From the NCBI GenBank assembly GCA_016282815.1, contig JAEELU010000114.1, forward strand, positions 1 to 26,640: a stretch of 26,640 bases of DNA, written 5' to 3'. Below, in pieces: positions 15,592 to 23,055 of this stretch. Under the pieces are notes generated by a model, which worked only from the letters and a program-made list of their open reading frames with translations, did not search any database and had not been told where the DNA came from. Source of the stretch: Acholeplasmatales bacterium (GTDB taxonomy: Bacteria > Bacillota_I > Bacilli_A > Acholeplasmatales > Anaeroplasmataceae). Positions within the stretch are counted from its first letter, which is position 1. Every line of letters starts with the position of its first letter. Made by a program: the position numbers and the translations under genes.

Positions 15592-17051
15592 TGAAATCTG
15601 CAGGTGTATTATTACATATCTCATCATTACCAGGTAAATATGGTGTAGGAACACTTGGTAAATGTGCATATGATTTTGTAGATTTTTTAGCTAAGGCTAA
15701 ACAAAAAATATGGCAGATTTTACCACTTAATCCAACTACATATGGAGATTGTCCATATTCATCTCCTAGTGCCTTTGCTTATAATCCATATTTTATTGAT
15801 TTAGATTTATTAGTAGAGGATGGATTAATTAGTAAGGATGCTCTACCAGATTCATATGTTACATATAAGGTAGATTTTGGTAAAATATCAGATAGAACAT
15901 TTTCTCTACTTCATACAGCCTATTTAAATAGAGAAAGATTACAATCTGAATTTGATAAATTTAAGGATGATAATACCTATTGGCTAAATGATTATGCTCT
16001 ATATTCTATACTTAAGGAGGAGCATTATTTTAAGCCATGGAATGAATGGTATGATGATTTTAAATATCGAGTTGATCATGCTATAGAATGGGCTAAGCAT
16101 GAATTTAGAGATAGAATTGATGAAAAGTGCTTTATTCAGTTTTTATTCTATCGCCAATTTTTAAATCTTAAGAAATACGCAAATAAAAAAGGCATACGTA
16201 TTATGGGTGATATGCCTATATATACATCATATGATTCATCAGATGTATGGAGTGACCCAAGAAATTACCAGCTAGATGGTAGCCTAAACCCAACAAACGT
16301 TGCTGGCTGTCCACCTGATGCTTTCTCAGAGGATGGACAATTATGGGGTAATCCACTTTATGATTGGAAGTACTTAAAGGATAATAATTATAAATGGTGG
16401 GTTGAACGTGTAAGACATCAATTTAAGCTATTAGATATAGTAAGAATTGATCACTTTAGAGGCTTTGAGGCTTATTATGCAATACCATATGGGGCTGAAA
16501 CTGCGCGTGTTGGTAGCTGGATGACTGGCCCAGGCTATGATCTATTTAAAACAATAAATAAGGAAATTCCAAATGGAGAAATAGTAGCCGAGAATCTAGG
16601 CTTTTTAACTGAGGGTGTACATAAGCTATTAAAGAAATGTAAATACCCAGGAATGAATATATTCCAATTTGAGCTTGGTGATGGTAAAAAGGCACCAATA
16701 TTAAAGGAATATCCTGAAAATAACCTATTCTATACAGGCACACATGATAATGAGATGCTAATGTCATTTTATAATAAGCTTGACACAAAATATAGAAAGC
16801 TTGTCGATAAGGTTTGTGGCATAACATTTAATGATAAGCCAAATTTAAAAATCATAGAATTTTCTATGAATACTAATTGTAAATATGTTATAGTCCCACT
16901 ACAAGATTATTTGGGATTAGCTAACGAGGAAGGAAGAATGAATATTCCAGGTGTTGCCCTAGGTAACTGGGTATATATATCAAAGCCATTTGATTATTCT
17001 AAGGAACTAATGGAATATATAAGGAATATAACTATTAAATCAGGTAGGTAG
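15591..17051 (+). CDS. malQ: 4-alpha-glucanotransferase (amylomaltase, GH77)
   Basis: MalQ transfers alpha-1,4-glucan segments between maltodextrins and releases glucose, in maltodextrin or glycogen metabolism in the cytosol. The 486-residue protein begins with GVLLHISSLPGKYGVGTLG, the family signature. The three acidic catalytic residues can be placed: nucleophile D287 in RIDHFRGFEAYY, acid/base E334 in VAENLGF, and D386 in GTHDNEM. The length is typical. It is in an unusual place, overlapping the trmD stop and followed one base later by holA, where rplS would normally follow trmD. It may simply ride on a constitutive operon. Confidence 0.95.
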   Translation: MKSAGVLLHISSLPGKYGVGTLGKCAYDFVDFLAKAKQKIWQILPLNPTTYGDCPYSSPSAFAYNPYFIDLDLLVEDGLISKDALPDSYVTYKVDFGKISDRTFSLLHTAYLNRERLQSEFDKFKDDNTYWLNDYALYSILKEEHYFKPWNEWYDDFKYRVDHAIEWAKHEFRDRIDEKCFIQFLFYRQFLNLKKYANKKGIRIMGDMPIYTSYDSSDVWSDPRNYQLDGSLNPTNVAGCPPDAFSEDGQLWGNPLYDWKYLKDNNYKWWVERVRHQFKLLDIVRIDHFRGFEAYYAIPYGAETARVGSWMTGPGYDLFKTINKEIPNGEIVAENLGFLTEGVHKLLKKCKYPGMNIFQFELGDGKKAPILKEYPENNLFYTGTHDNEMLMSFYNKLDTKYRKLVDKVCGITFNDKPNLKIIEFSMNTNCKYVIVPLQDYLGLANEEGRMNIPGVALGNWVYISKPFDYSKELMEYIRNITIKSGR

Positions 17052-17052
17052 T

Positions 17053-17988
17053 ATGATTAATTTTATTATTAAGACAGATGATTATTCATTAGCACAGGAA
17101 AAAGTAAATAGTATTGCTAAAAGTATGGATAATCCAGATATTATCACATATGATTTAGATGAGGATAATACCTATAATGTCATTGATGAATTAACTACAG
17201 TATCATTATTTGATAATCCAAAGCTTGTTATCCTAAAATCAGGTAATAAGCTTTTAGAGCAATCAGCAGAAAAGCTAAATGAATTAACTAACGCTATGGC
17301 TGATACTGCAAATACAAACGTATTAGTTATCGTAGATGAAAAGTTTGATACTAAATCATCTGAAAGATTTAATACATATGTACAAATAAAAAAGTACGCC
17401 CAAGAATTTGATTTATTAGTTGAGAATACTAAATTTGATGAATATGCTAAGGAAGAATTCCTTCGTGATAGATATACTATTAATGATGATGCTTTAAATA
17501 TATTAATTAATTCATCTACATCCCTATCTATGCTTAAGTGTAATATTGAAATGCTAAAGGCATATACACTTGATAAAAAGCTAATAACAAGAGAGGATGT
17601 TGATCTATTAATATCAAAGCCTATCGATGATGATGTATATTCAATATCTAATGCTGTATTAAAGCATGATAAGAAATTAACTATGTCATTATATGCTGGC
17701 TTTTTAACTAGAAATATAAAGGCTAGTAATTTAATATCATTATTAATTAATAAATTCCAGGAGCTATATAACGTACATATATTTGCTAGAGGTAATGCTA
17801 AGCAGGCTGATATAGCAAATATATTTAATGTTTCATCTGGTAAGGCCTATTATTTACTTAGAGATTCAAAAAGTCAATCTCTAGAGGAGATTAAGGCTAA
17901 TCTAGAGCATCTATCAAAGCTTGATTACGATATTAAAAGAGGAGTAATAGAGGCTGAGATTGGACTTGAGCTTTATTTCTTAAGATAA
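17053..17988 (+). CDS. holA: DNA polymerase III delta subunit (clamp loader)
   Basis: HolA opens the beta clamp as part of the clamp loader. The 311-residue protein has the delta-type N-terminal fold with a DELTTVSLFDNPKLVIL segment, the region that contacts the clamp, a middle helical lid domain (INDDALNILINSS), and a C-terminal collar domain ending in KRGVIEAEIGLELYFLR. It lacks a Walker A motif, as expected for delta. It is placed one base after malQ and ends at a terminator shared with rpsT on the other strand. In Bacillus holA is also next to rpsT. Confidence 0.92.
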   Translation: MINFIIKTDDYSLAQEKVNSIAKSMDNPDIITYDLDEDNTYNVIDELTTVSLFDNPKLVILKSGNKLLEQSAEKLNELTNAMADTANTNVLVIVDEKFDTKSSERFNTYVQIKKYAQEFDLLVENTKFDEYAKEEFLRDRYTINDDALNILINSSTSLSMLKCNIEMLKAYTLDKKLITREDVDLLISKPIDDDVYSISNAVLKHDKKLTMSLYAGFLTRNIKASNLISLLINKFQELYNVHIFARGNAKQADIANIFNVSSGKAYYLLRDSKSQSLEEIKANLEHLSKLDYDIKRGVIEAEIGLELYFLR

Positions 17989-18020
17989 AAGAAAAAAGCA
18001 CTTGTCAGTGCTGTTTCTTT
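17989..18020. terminator. Bidirectional terminator between holA and rpsT
   Basis: AGCACT (17997-18002) and AGTGCT (18007-18012) form a stem with a four-base loop. An A-rich left flank and T-rich right flank extend it imperfectly and provide U tracts on both strands. It ends just before the rpsT stop. Confidence 0.75.
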
Positions 18021-18026
18021 ATATTA

Positions 18027-18293
18027 TTAAGCGTTTAAGCTATTAACCATAGTTGCTAGGCTTGATTTATGTCTTGCAACATAAGTCTTATGAACGATAC
18101 CCTTAGCTTGTGCCTTATCTAGCTGCTTAGAAGCATATGCTAAAGCAGCTTGAGCCTTTTCAACATCCTTAGCCTCTACAGCAGCATATACAGCTTTCAT
18201 TGCAGTCTTTAATGATGATTTGAATGATGCATTAAATTGTCTAGCCTTTTCGTTTGTACGAATACGCTTGATTTGCTGTTTAATGTTTGCCAT
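18027..18293 (-). CDS. rpsT: 30S ribosomal protein S20
   Basis: S20 is the small Lys/Ala-rich helical-bundle protein that binds 16S rRNA. The 88-residue product begins MANIKQQIKRIRTNEKAR, the canonical start, and ends in the RHKSSLATMVN helix. The correct ATG is at 18293: GGAGGTG lies seven bases upstream, and an upstream in-frame ATG at 18308 is within that ribosome binding site. It is convergent with holA. Confidence 0.97.
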   Translation of the reverse strand: MANIKQQIKRIRTNEKARQFNASFKSSLKTAMKAVYAAVEAKDVEKAQAALAYASKQLDKAQAKGIVHKTYVARHKSSLATMVNSLNA

Positions 18294-18325
18294 AGGTTTC
18301 ACCTCCACATATCAATGCAATCAAG

Positions 18326-18354
18326 ATTATATCATTACTGTTTTTTTAAATCAA
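18326..18354 (-). promoter_or_regulatory. Promoter of rpsT
   Basis: Read on the minus strand: TTGATT (18349-18354), a 17-bp spacer and TATAAT (18326-18331), with TGA directly before the -10 (extended -10). A leader of about 25 bases precedes the ribosome binding site. Confidence 0.75.
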
Positions 18355-18422
18355 GTAAAATTTTAAAAAGTTTACTTTGACACTATTTTCACAAAATGCT
18401 TGTTTTATTATAAGTGTTATTT

Positions 18423-18431
18423 TGATATAAT
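18423..18431 (+). promoter_or_regulatory. Extended -10 promoter for the small-paralogue pair
   Basis: TGATATAAT (TGA + TATAAT at 18426-18431). The -35 is poor: TTTTAT at 17 bp or TTGTTT at 20 bp. AAAGGAG and the ATG at 18459 follow. Confidence 0.55.
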
Positions 18432-18458
18432 TATATATATATCGAAAGGAGTAAATAC

Positions 18459-18779
18459 ATGAAGGTATTATTTAAAGGTATGCATAAGGATGTAGCCACT
18501 ATCGATATTGATAAGGATAGGCTATTATCTATTATCCATGACGCAAATTACTCAAAGCCATATAAGCTTTTAAAGCATATATATTTATATGAAAAGGTAT
18601 ATAGCTCCTTTGGAGAGGATTCATTTAACGGGTATGTTAAATGCTCAAACGAAAAGATTTCCTTATTCGAGGAATGCTATATTGTTAAAAAAACATTTAC
18701 AGGTTTTAAGGATTTAAACGAGGAAGAAATTAATAAGGTATCTCAGCTTATTAGTGAAAATAGACCTTTGAAGTGGTGA
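18459..18779 (+). CDS. Small protein of unknown function, paralogue 1
   Basis: This 106-residue protein is not recognised. It has no signal peptide, membrane helix or Cys cluster. It is mixed alpha/beta by composition, with a basic N-terminal strand (MKVLFKGMHK), a central Tyr-rich segment and a C-terminal helix LNEEEINKVSQLI. The anchors M-K, D at 16, P at 34, FN near 58, YIVKK near 76, and LN-x-x-EI-x-x-V-x-x-L near the end can be laid in order on the next gene, suggesting ancient tandem duplication. AAAGGAG gives a strong start; codon usage (AGA Arg, TTA Leu) matches the neighbours. The next gene begins four bases after the stop. It is probably cytosolic; function unknown. Confidence 0.72.
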   Translation: MKVLFKGMHKDVATIDIDKDRLLSIIHDANYSKPYKLLKHIYLYEKVYSSFGEDSFNGYVKCSNEKISLFEECYIVKKTFTGFKDLNEEEINKVSQLISENRPLKW

Positions 18780-18783
18780 TTTT

Positions 18784-19263
18784 ATGAAAATTATAAAAAA
18801 GGTTGCTGGATATCATCCTGAGGTATTGGATTTAAGCAGGGAAGAGGTTTCTGGAATATTTAATTCTGGAATGGATAAGCAGCCTTTCTTTAATTCATTA
18901 TTTATAGTCAGTAGATATCTTAAGCAGGAAAAAACTGAAAAAACATTCAATACAAGTATTCTATTCCCACATATGAATATTACACATTATCATAATGATA
19001 TATATGTAATAAAGAAAAGAATTAGATTTATGTCTTTAAATGATGCGGAAATAGAAGAGGTAATGAAACTATTTAAATATGATACTGAAAAGGCTAAGGA
19101 TCCTAAGGAGGCTAATAAGCCTATAGTAAAGGAAGAAAAGCTTGTAGAGGCATTACCTGTAGAATCTCCATCTATACCCACTAAGGAGGATATAGATAAT
19201 ATTGAAGAGGCTAAAGAGGATGTTACTCTAGAAAATATAGATGTAAATACTGAGAATAATTAA
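18784..19263 (+). CDS. Small protein of unknown function, paralogue 2 with acidic tail
   Basis: The 159-residue protein is not recognised. Residues 1 to about 100 can be aligned, with one gap, to the preceding protein (MKIIKK start, D16, P34, TFN near 57, IYVIKK near 78, LNDAEIEEVMKLF near the end). From about 105 onward it has an extra Glu/Asp/Lys/Pro-rich, probably disordered tail (AKDPKEANKP, then SPSIPTKEDIDNIEEAKED). No membrane or secretion signal is seen. It sits between the paralogue and nnr; an inverted repeat follows the stop. The pair could form a heterodimer, an inference from paralogy and coupling only. Confidence 0.7.
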   Translation: MKIIKKVAGYHPEVLDLSREEVSGIFNSGMDKQPFFNSLFIVSRYLKQEKTEKTFNTSILFPHMNITHYHNDIYVIKKRIRFMSLNDAEIEEVMKLFKYDTEKAKDPKEANKPIVKEEKLVEALPVESPSIPTKEDIDNIEEAKEDVTLENIDVNTENN

Positions 19264-19294
19264 TCGGACTAGTTGTAATTATGGTCCGATTTAA
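19262..19294 (+). terminator. Weak terminator or attenuator before nnr
   Basis: AATCGGAC (19262-19269) and GTCCGATT (19284-19291) form an 8-bp stem with a 14-base loop followed by only a short T run (TTT). nnr has no obvious promoter of its own, so read-through is likely. Confidence 0.5.
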
Positions 19295-19317
19295 ATCTAG
19301 TTAAAGGAGTATTATTT

Positions 19318-20817
19318 ATGATTGATGTAGTGTCTGTAGAAAATATGAAGGCCTCTGATAGTCGAAAATGTCAGGAGGTATCGTCATTATATTTAATGTA
19401 TCAGGCTGCCCTAAGGATATATGAGTCATTTAAATGGTATGGCAAAATATTAATTGTTTGTGGTAGTGGTAATAATGGTGGTGATGGATATGCATTATCA
19501 TCAATACTTAAGGCTAATAATATTGAATCTAAAATATTAATGGCTTCAAATAAAATATCTGACACAAGTAAATATTATTATGATATATGTGTTAAGAATA
19601 ATATAGAAATTATTAAATATGATGATGAGCTTCAAATAGAAGGCTATGATATTATCGTAGATGCGATATTTGGTATAGGCTTTAGAGATGATGCTAGTGG
19701 AATATATTTTGATATTATTAATAAGATAAATAATTCTAAAGCATTTGTTATATCAATTGATATTAATAGTGGCTTAAATGCTGATACAGGTATGACTAAA
19801 TGTGCTATTAAATCTGATTTAACAATGTCTATCGGCACATTTAAAACAGGACACTTCCTAAATATGGCAAAGGATTATATTAAGGATAAGATTAATTTAG
19901 ATATAGATATTCCTATTATAGATACACCTTATTATTTATTAGAGGAAAAGGATTTAAGGAATGTATTAAAGGAAAGATTAAATTTCTCTAATAAGGGAGA
20001 TTTTGGATATGTAGGATTAATTGGTGGTTCACTAGAATATAGTGGCGCTATTAGGCTCGCAGCTATGGGTACATTAGCAATTGTATCTGGGGCAGGAGTT
20101 TCAATATGTGCAACACCAAAAAGTGTAGCTCCAATTGTAGCAAATAATATTTTAGAATCAACAGTATATCCATTTGATGAGGAAAATGGAGAAATATTAT
20201 TTGATAAGGACAAGCTTGATTATCTTATTAAAAGATGTAAGGTTATTACCTTTGGTATGGGAATTAAGGTAACTGAGAATTCTAAGAAAATACTAGAATA
20301 TCTAATACTTAATTATAAATCTAAGCTTGTTATAGATGCGGATGGTTTAACAATACTTTCTTCAATCAAAGAAAAGCTAATAGATTCAGAGGCTAAGATT
20401 GTATTAACCCCTCATATGAAGGAATTTTCAAGACTAATTGAAAGAAATATTGACGAAATATATAATAATGGAATAGAATATGCCATGGAGTTTTCCAAAG
20501 CATATAATGTTATATTACTTTTAAAGGGACCAGCTACTATTATTACTGATGGAAATGATGTATTATTAGTAGATAGAGGAACTAGCGGTATGGCTACTGC
20601 TGGATCTGGTGATGTGTTATCTGGTATTATTACAGGTATATTAGGCTATAATGATGATTTGTTACTCGCAACTGCTGGAGCTAGCTATATTAATGGTAGA
20701 GCAGGAGAGCTTGCGGAAGAAAAGAATTCTAAAATTACTATGACCTCTAAGGATACTGTAGATAATGTTAAAAATGTAATTAATAGCATTATCAATAATA
20801 TTAAAGAGATGGATTAA
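19318..20817 (+). CDS. nnr: Bifunctional NAD(P)H-hydrate repair enzyme (epimerase + dehydratase)
   Basis: This enzyme repairs NADHX and NADPHX, damaged hydrates of the nicotinamide cofactors. The 499-residue protein fuses two known domains. The N-terminal epimerase (about 1-205) shows CGSGNNGGDGYALS, DAIFGIGF and IDINSGLNADTG. The C-terminal ADP/ATP-dependent dehydratase (about 215-499) shows GLIGGSLEYSGA, a glycine-rich VITFGMGI turn, VIDADGL, LTPHMKEF and the GMATAGSGDVLSG motif of the ribokinase-like fold. AAAGGAG lies nine bases before the ATG. It is in the same transcription unit as the two small paralogues upstream and the TtcA-like gene two bases downstream. Confidence 0.94.
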   Translation: MIDVVSVENMKASDSRKCQEVSSLYLMYQAALRIYESFKWYGKILIVCGSGNNGGDGYALSSILKANNIESKILMASNKISDTSKYYYDICVKNNIEIIKYDDELQIEGYDIIVDAIFGIGFRDDASGIYFDIINKINNSKAFVISIDINSGLNADTGMTKCAIKSDLTMSIGTFKTGHFLNMAKDYIKDKINLDIDIPIIDTPYYLLEEKDLRNVLKERLNFSNKGDFGYVGLIGGSLEYSGAIRLAAMGTLAIVSGAGVSICATPKSVAPIVANNILESTVYPFDEENGEILFDKDKLDYLIKRCKVITFGMGIKVTENSKKILEYLILNYKSKLVIDADGLTILSSIKEKLIDSEAKIVLTPHMKEFSRLIERNIDEIYNNGIEYAMEFSKAYNVILLLKGPATIITDGNDVLLVDRGTSGMATAGSGDVLSGIITGILGYNDDLLLATAGASYINGRAGELAEEKNSKITMTSKDTVDNVKNVINSIINNIKEMD

Positions 20818-20819
20818 TT

Positions 20820-21653
20820 ATGGAAAGACATGAAGAAATCGAAAGAACGATAATTAAAAATTATAGAGGTAGGCTATGGGCACCATTCGTTAAGGCATTA
20901 AAGGAATATGAGCTTTTAAAGCCAGGCGATAGAGTTTGTGTATGTATATCTGGTGGTAAGGATTCAATGCTTATGGCAAAGCTATTTCAGGAGCTAAAGA
21001 AGCACTCTGATTTTGAATTTGATGTAAAATACCTAGTAATGAATCCTGGCTATAATGAGCTTAATTTTAATCAAATTAAAACTAACCTAGATATCCTAAA
21101 GATACCCGCAGAAATAATAGATACTAATATATTTGAAATAGCTAATTCACAGGAGAAGGGCTCTTGCTATCTATGTGCTAAAATGAGAAGAGGTGCCTTA
21201 TATAAGCTCGCATCTGATTTAGGCTGTAATAAAATAGCACTTGGTCACCATTTTGATGATGTTATTGAAACAACCCTAATGAATATGCTAAATGCTGGTT
21301 CATTCCAAACAATGCTACCAAAGTTACATAGTGATAACAATGAGGGTATGGAATTAATTAGACCTCTATATTTAATTAGAGAAAAGGATGTCAAGGCTTG
21401 GGCTAAATATAATGATTTAAAATTCATTATGTGTGCTTGTAGATTTACAGAGGCCTGCTCAATTGATAATGAGATAAACACAAGTAGAAGATTAACTACA
21501 AAAAATTTAATTCAGGAATTAAAAAAGAATTATAATGATAATGTAGAAAAGAATATCTTTAGTGCAGCCTCTAATGTAAATATGAATATGATATTAGGAT
21601 ATAAAAAGGATGGAGAAAAGCATTCATTTTTAGAAGAATATGACGAGGAGTGA
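20820..21653 (+). CDS. TtcA-like tRNA thiolation protein (PP-loop ATPase)
   Basis: This 277-residue adenylating enzyme belongs to the TtcA/TilS-like PP-loop group that thiolates tRNA, best known for 2-thiocytidine at position 32. The P-loop SGGKDS is at residues 44-49. Cys116 and Cys119 form a CxxC in CYLCAKMRRG, and a later Cys cluster (C205, C207, C213) could supply the third ligand of the expected iron-sulphur cluster. GHHFDDVIETTLMN is a conserved helix of the family. The start follows two bases after nnr. Several TtcA-like subfamilies exist in anaerobic Firmicutes and their nucleotide targets are not all known, so no symbol is assigned. Its stop overlaps the upstream region of the next gene. 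Confidence 0.86.
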   Translation: MERHEEIERTIIKNYRGRLWAPFVKALKEYELLKPGDRVCVCISGGKDSMLMAKLFQELKKHSDFEFDVKYLVMNPGYNELNFNQIKTNLDILKIPAEIIDTNIFEIANSQEKGSCYLCAKMRRGALYKLASDLGCNKIALGHHFDDVIETTLMNMLNAGSFQTMLPKLHSDNNEGMELIRPLYLIREKDVKAWAKYNDLKFIMCACRFTEACSIDNEINTSRRLTTKNLIQELKKNYNDNVEKNIFSAASNVNMNMILGYKKDGEKHSFLEEYDEE

Positions 21654-21658
21654 TTTCT

Positions 21659-22195
21659 TTGAAGAAGAATAAATATCATTATTATCTTGAAGAGGATGAT
21701 AATAGATTATTCAAGGCTAAAATTAGATATATAATATACGGAAGTATTATATTAGTACTTGCGATTTTACTATTTATTTTAGAATTCATTGAAGGCTTCG
21801 GAATTACTCAAGTATTAGATTATTTCATATCTATTGCGATGTTTGTAGATATGGGTATAGGTATAATATATATAATTAAAGGAGTATTATTAAAAGATGG
21901 TATTAGATCAGGATTTTTACTTAATATGACTAATACTAGTATAGATGATAACAATGTTAAGACATCCATTGGATTAATAAGAATATTATCTATTATTCCA
22001 GTAATATTTAATATTTCAATTATAGTATTTTATATGTCTACGCTTTATTATAATTTCTTAAATGAAGCATACCAGGATAAATTATTTTTAATGGTTTTTT
22101 CAACAATAATTGGTGTTACCCTTGAGGTAGCAACAGTAATGGCAATGATTTCATTAGATGGTGAAAACCATATTTTCAGCAGGATAGATGAATAG
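21659..22195 (+). CDS. Four-helix integral membrane protein of unknown function
   Basis: The 178-residue protein has a short charged cytosolic N-terminus (KKNKYHYYLEEDD) and four hydrophobic helices, at about residues 23-47, 56-80, 100-128 and 136-160. No known domain or catalytic residue is recognised. The TTG at 21659 is chosen because GAGGAG (21645-21650) sits eight bases before it; the in-frame GTG at 21650 would overlap that site and the ttcA-like stop. Codon usage is like the neighbours. It is the last gene of the nnr transcript and ends inside a terminator hairpin. Confidence 0.75.
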   Translation: MKKNKYHYYLEEDDNRLFKAKIRYIIYGSIILVLAILLFILEFIEGFGITQVLDYFISIAMFVDMGIGIIYIIKGVLLKDGIRSGFLLNMTNTSIDDNNVKTSIGLIRILSIIPVIFNISIIVFYMSTLYYNFLNEAYQDKLFLMVFSTIIGVTLEVATVMAMISLDGENHIFSRIDE

Positions 22196-22218
22196 TCTAT
22201 CCATTTTTTATTTTTTTT
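22182..22218 (+). terminator. Terminator after the four-helix membrane protein gene
   Basis: GGATAGA (22182-22188) and TCTATCC (22196-22202) form a perfect stem whose seven-base loop contains the TAG stop (22193-22195). It is followed by ATTTTTTATTTTTTTT. Confidence 0.85.
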
Positions 22219-22280
22219 ATAAAAATGTGGATAAATTTATACAAAAATTGCTTATTATTCATGGATAAAAATAAAAAAAT

Positions 22281-22303
22281 AATGGCTTAACAAAGCCATT
22301 TTT
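22281..22303 (+). terminator. Second hairpin upstream of pgsA
   Basis: AATGGCTT (22281-22288) / AAGCCATT (22293-22300), perfect, with a four-base loop, followed by TTT. It looks like a terminator but lies about 80 bases past the real one, and it holds the -35 box of the next promoter. Confidence 0.6.
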
Positions 22304-22315
22304 CTATGATATAAT
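22287..22315 (+). promoter_or_regulatory. Upstream promoter P1 of pgsA-recA
   Basis: TTAACA (22287-22292), a 17-bp spacer and TATAAT (22310-22315) with an extended TGA. It is five of six at -35 and consensus at -10. Its -35 covers the loop of the hairpin at 22281-22300. Transcription would give a leader of about 100 bases. Confidence 0.7.
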
Positions 22316-22364
22316 AATTTTGTAGCTCGGGCTTAGAAATTTATTCATCTTCTTAAATTTTATC

Positions 22365-22393
22365 TTTAGATATTTTAGCTATTATGATATAAT
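22365..22393 (+). promoter_or_regulatory. Downstream promoter P2 of pgsA-recA
   Basis: TTTAGA (22365-22370), a 17-bp spacer and TATAAT (22388-22393) with an extended TGA. Together with P1 this gives two tandem promoters before pgsA. Confidence 0.6.
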
Positions 22394-22422
22394 TATAATA
22401 GTTTTGAATAGGAGTGATTAAA

Positions 22423-23025
22423 TTGACATTACCTAACAAATTAACATTATTAAGAATTGTATTAGTACCAGTTATGGTCGTTGTAGCATTTATACCTTAT
22501 TTAAACGAAAATTATATGTTTAATTCAGGTTTATCAATTGCTAACTTCATTAATGTAATTATATTTGCTTTAGCATCATTTACAGATTTTTTAGATGGTA
22601 AAATTGCTAGAAAATATAATTTGGTTACTACATTTGGTAAGTTCGCAGATCCACTTGCAGATAAGATGCTTGTTACAAGTGCGATGGTTATATTATGCTT
22701 ACAAATGAATGGAACAAATTATTGGTGGTTTATGCCTGCTTGGGGTTTAATATTAATATTATGTAGAGATTTAATGGTAGATGGTGTTAGATTTATTTGT
22801 GCAGGTAAGGGTGAGACTATAGCTGCGGATATATTTGGCAAGATTAAAACATTCGTTACTATGTTTGCGTTAGTATTCTTATTCTTATGGAACATAGATT
22901 TTAATGGCGTTCATGTATTTGGTTATATTGGAATGGTATTAATGTATGTTGGTATATTATTTACTATAATATCTGGAGTTAGATATATTTATAGAGCTAG
23001 AAAAGTAATTTTTGAATCAATCTAA
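22423..23025 (+). CDS. pgsA: CDP-diacylglycerol-glycerol-3-phosphate 3-phosphatidyltransferase
   Basis: PgsA makes phosphatidylglycerophosphate, the first committed step to phosphatidylglycerol and cardiolipin, in the membrane. The 200-residue protein has the CDP-alcohol phosphotransferase motif D-G-x2-A-R-x8-G-x3-D-x3-D, read here as DGKIARKYNLVTTFGKFADPLAD, and several membrane helices. The TTG at 22423 is chosen because the product then begins MTLPNKLTLLRI, matching the family N-terminus, and TAGGAG (22409-22414) is eight bases upstream; an in-frame GTG at 22414 overlaps that site. recA follows 30 bases after the stop, the Firmicute order, but without cinA between. Confidence 0.93.
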   Translation: MTLPNKLTLLRIVLVPVMVVVAFIPYLNENYMFNSGLSIANFINVIIFALASFTDFLDGKIARKYNLVTTFGKFADPLADKMLVTSAMVILCLQMNGTNYWWFMPAWGLILILCRDLMVDGVRFICAGKGETIAADIFGKIKTFVTMFALVFLFLWNIDFNGVHVFGYIGMVLMYVGILFTIISGVRYIYRARKVIFESI

Positions 23026-23055
23026 TAATTATTGTGTAGGAGGAATATACAATTT

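Noticed and set aside
18027..18308. Longer S20 reading starting at 18308
   Set aside because: That ATG is inside the GGAGGTG ribosome binding region; the ATG at 18293 gives the canonical MANIKQ start.
22322..22340. tRNA D-arm-like string TGTAGCTCGGGCTTAGA
   Set aside because: It resembles a D-arm, but there is no acceptor stem, anticodon arm or GTTC T-arm at the expected distances.
23032..23055. N-terminal extension of RecA from a TTG at 23032
   Set aside because: It would begin before the ribosome binding site (23038-23045), and the added residues are not part of the family.
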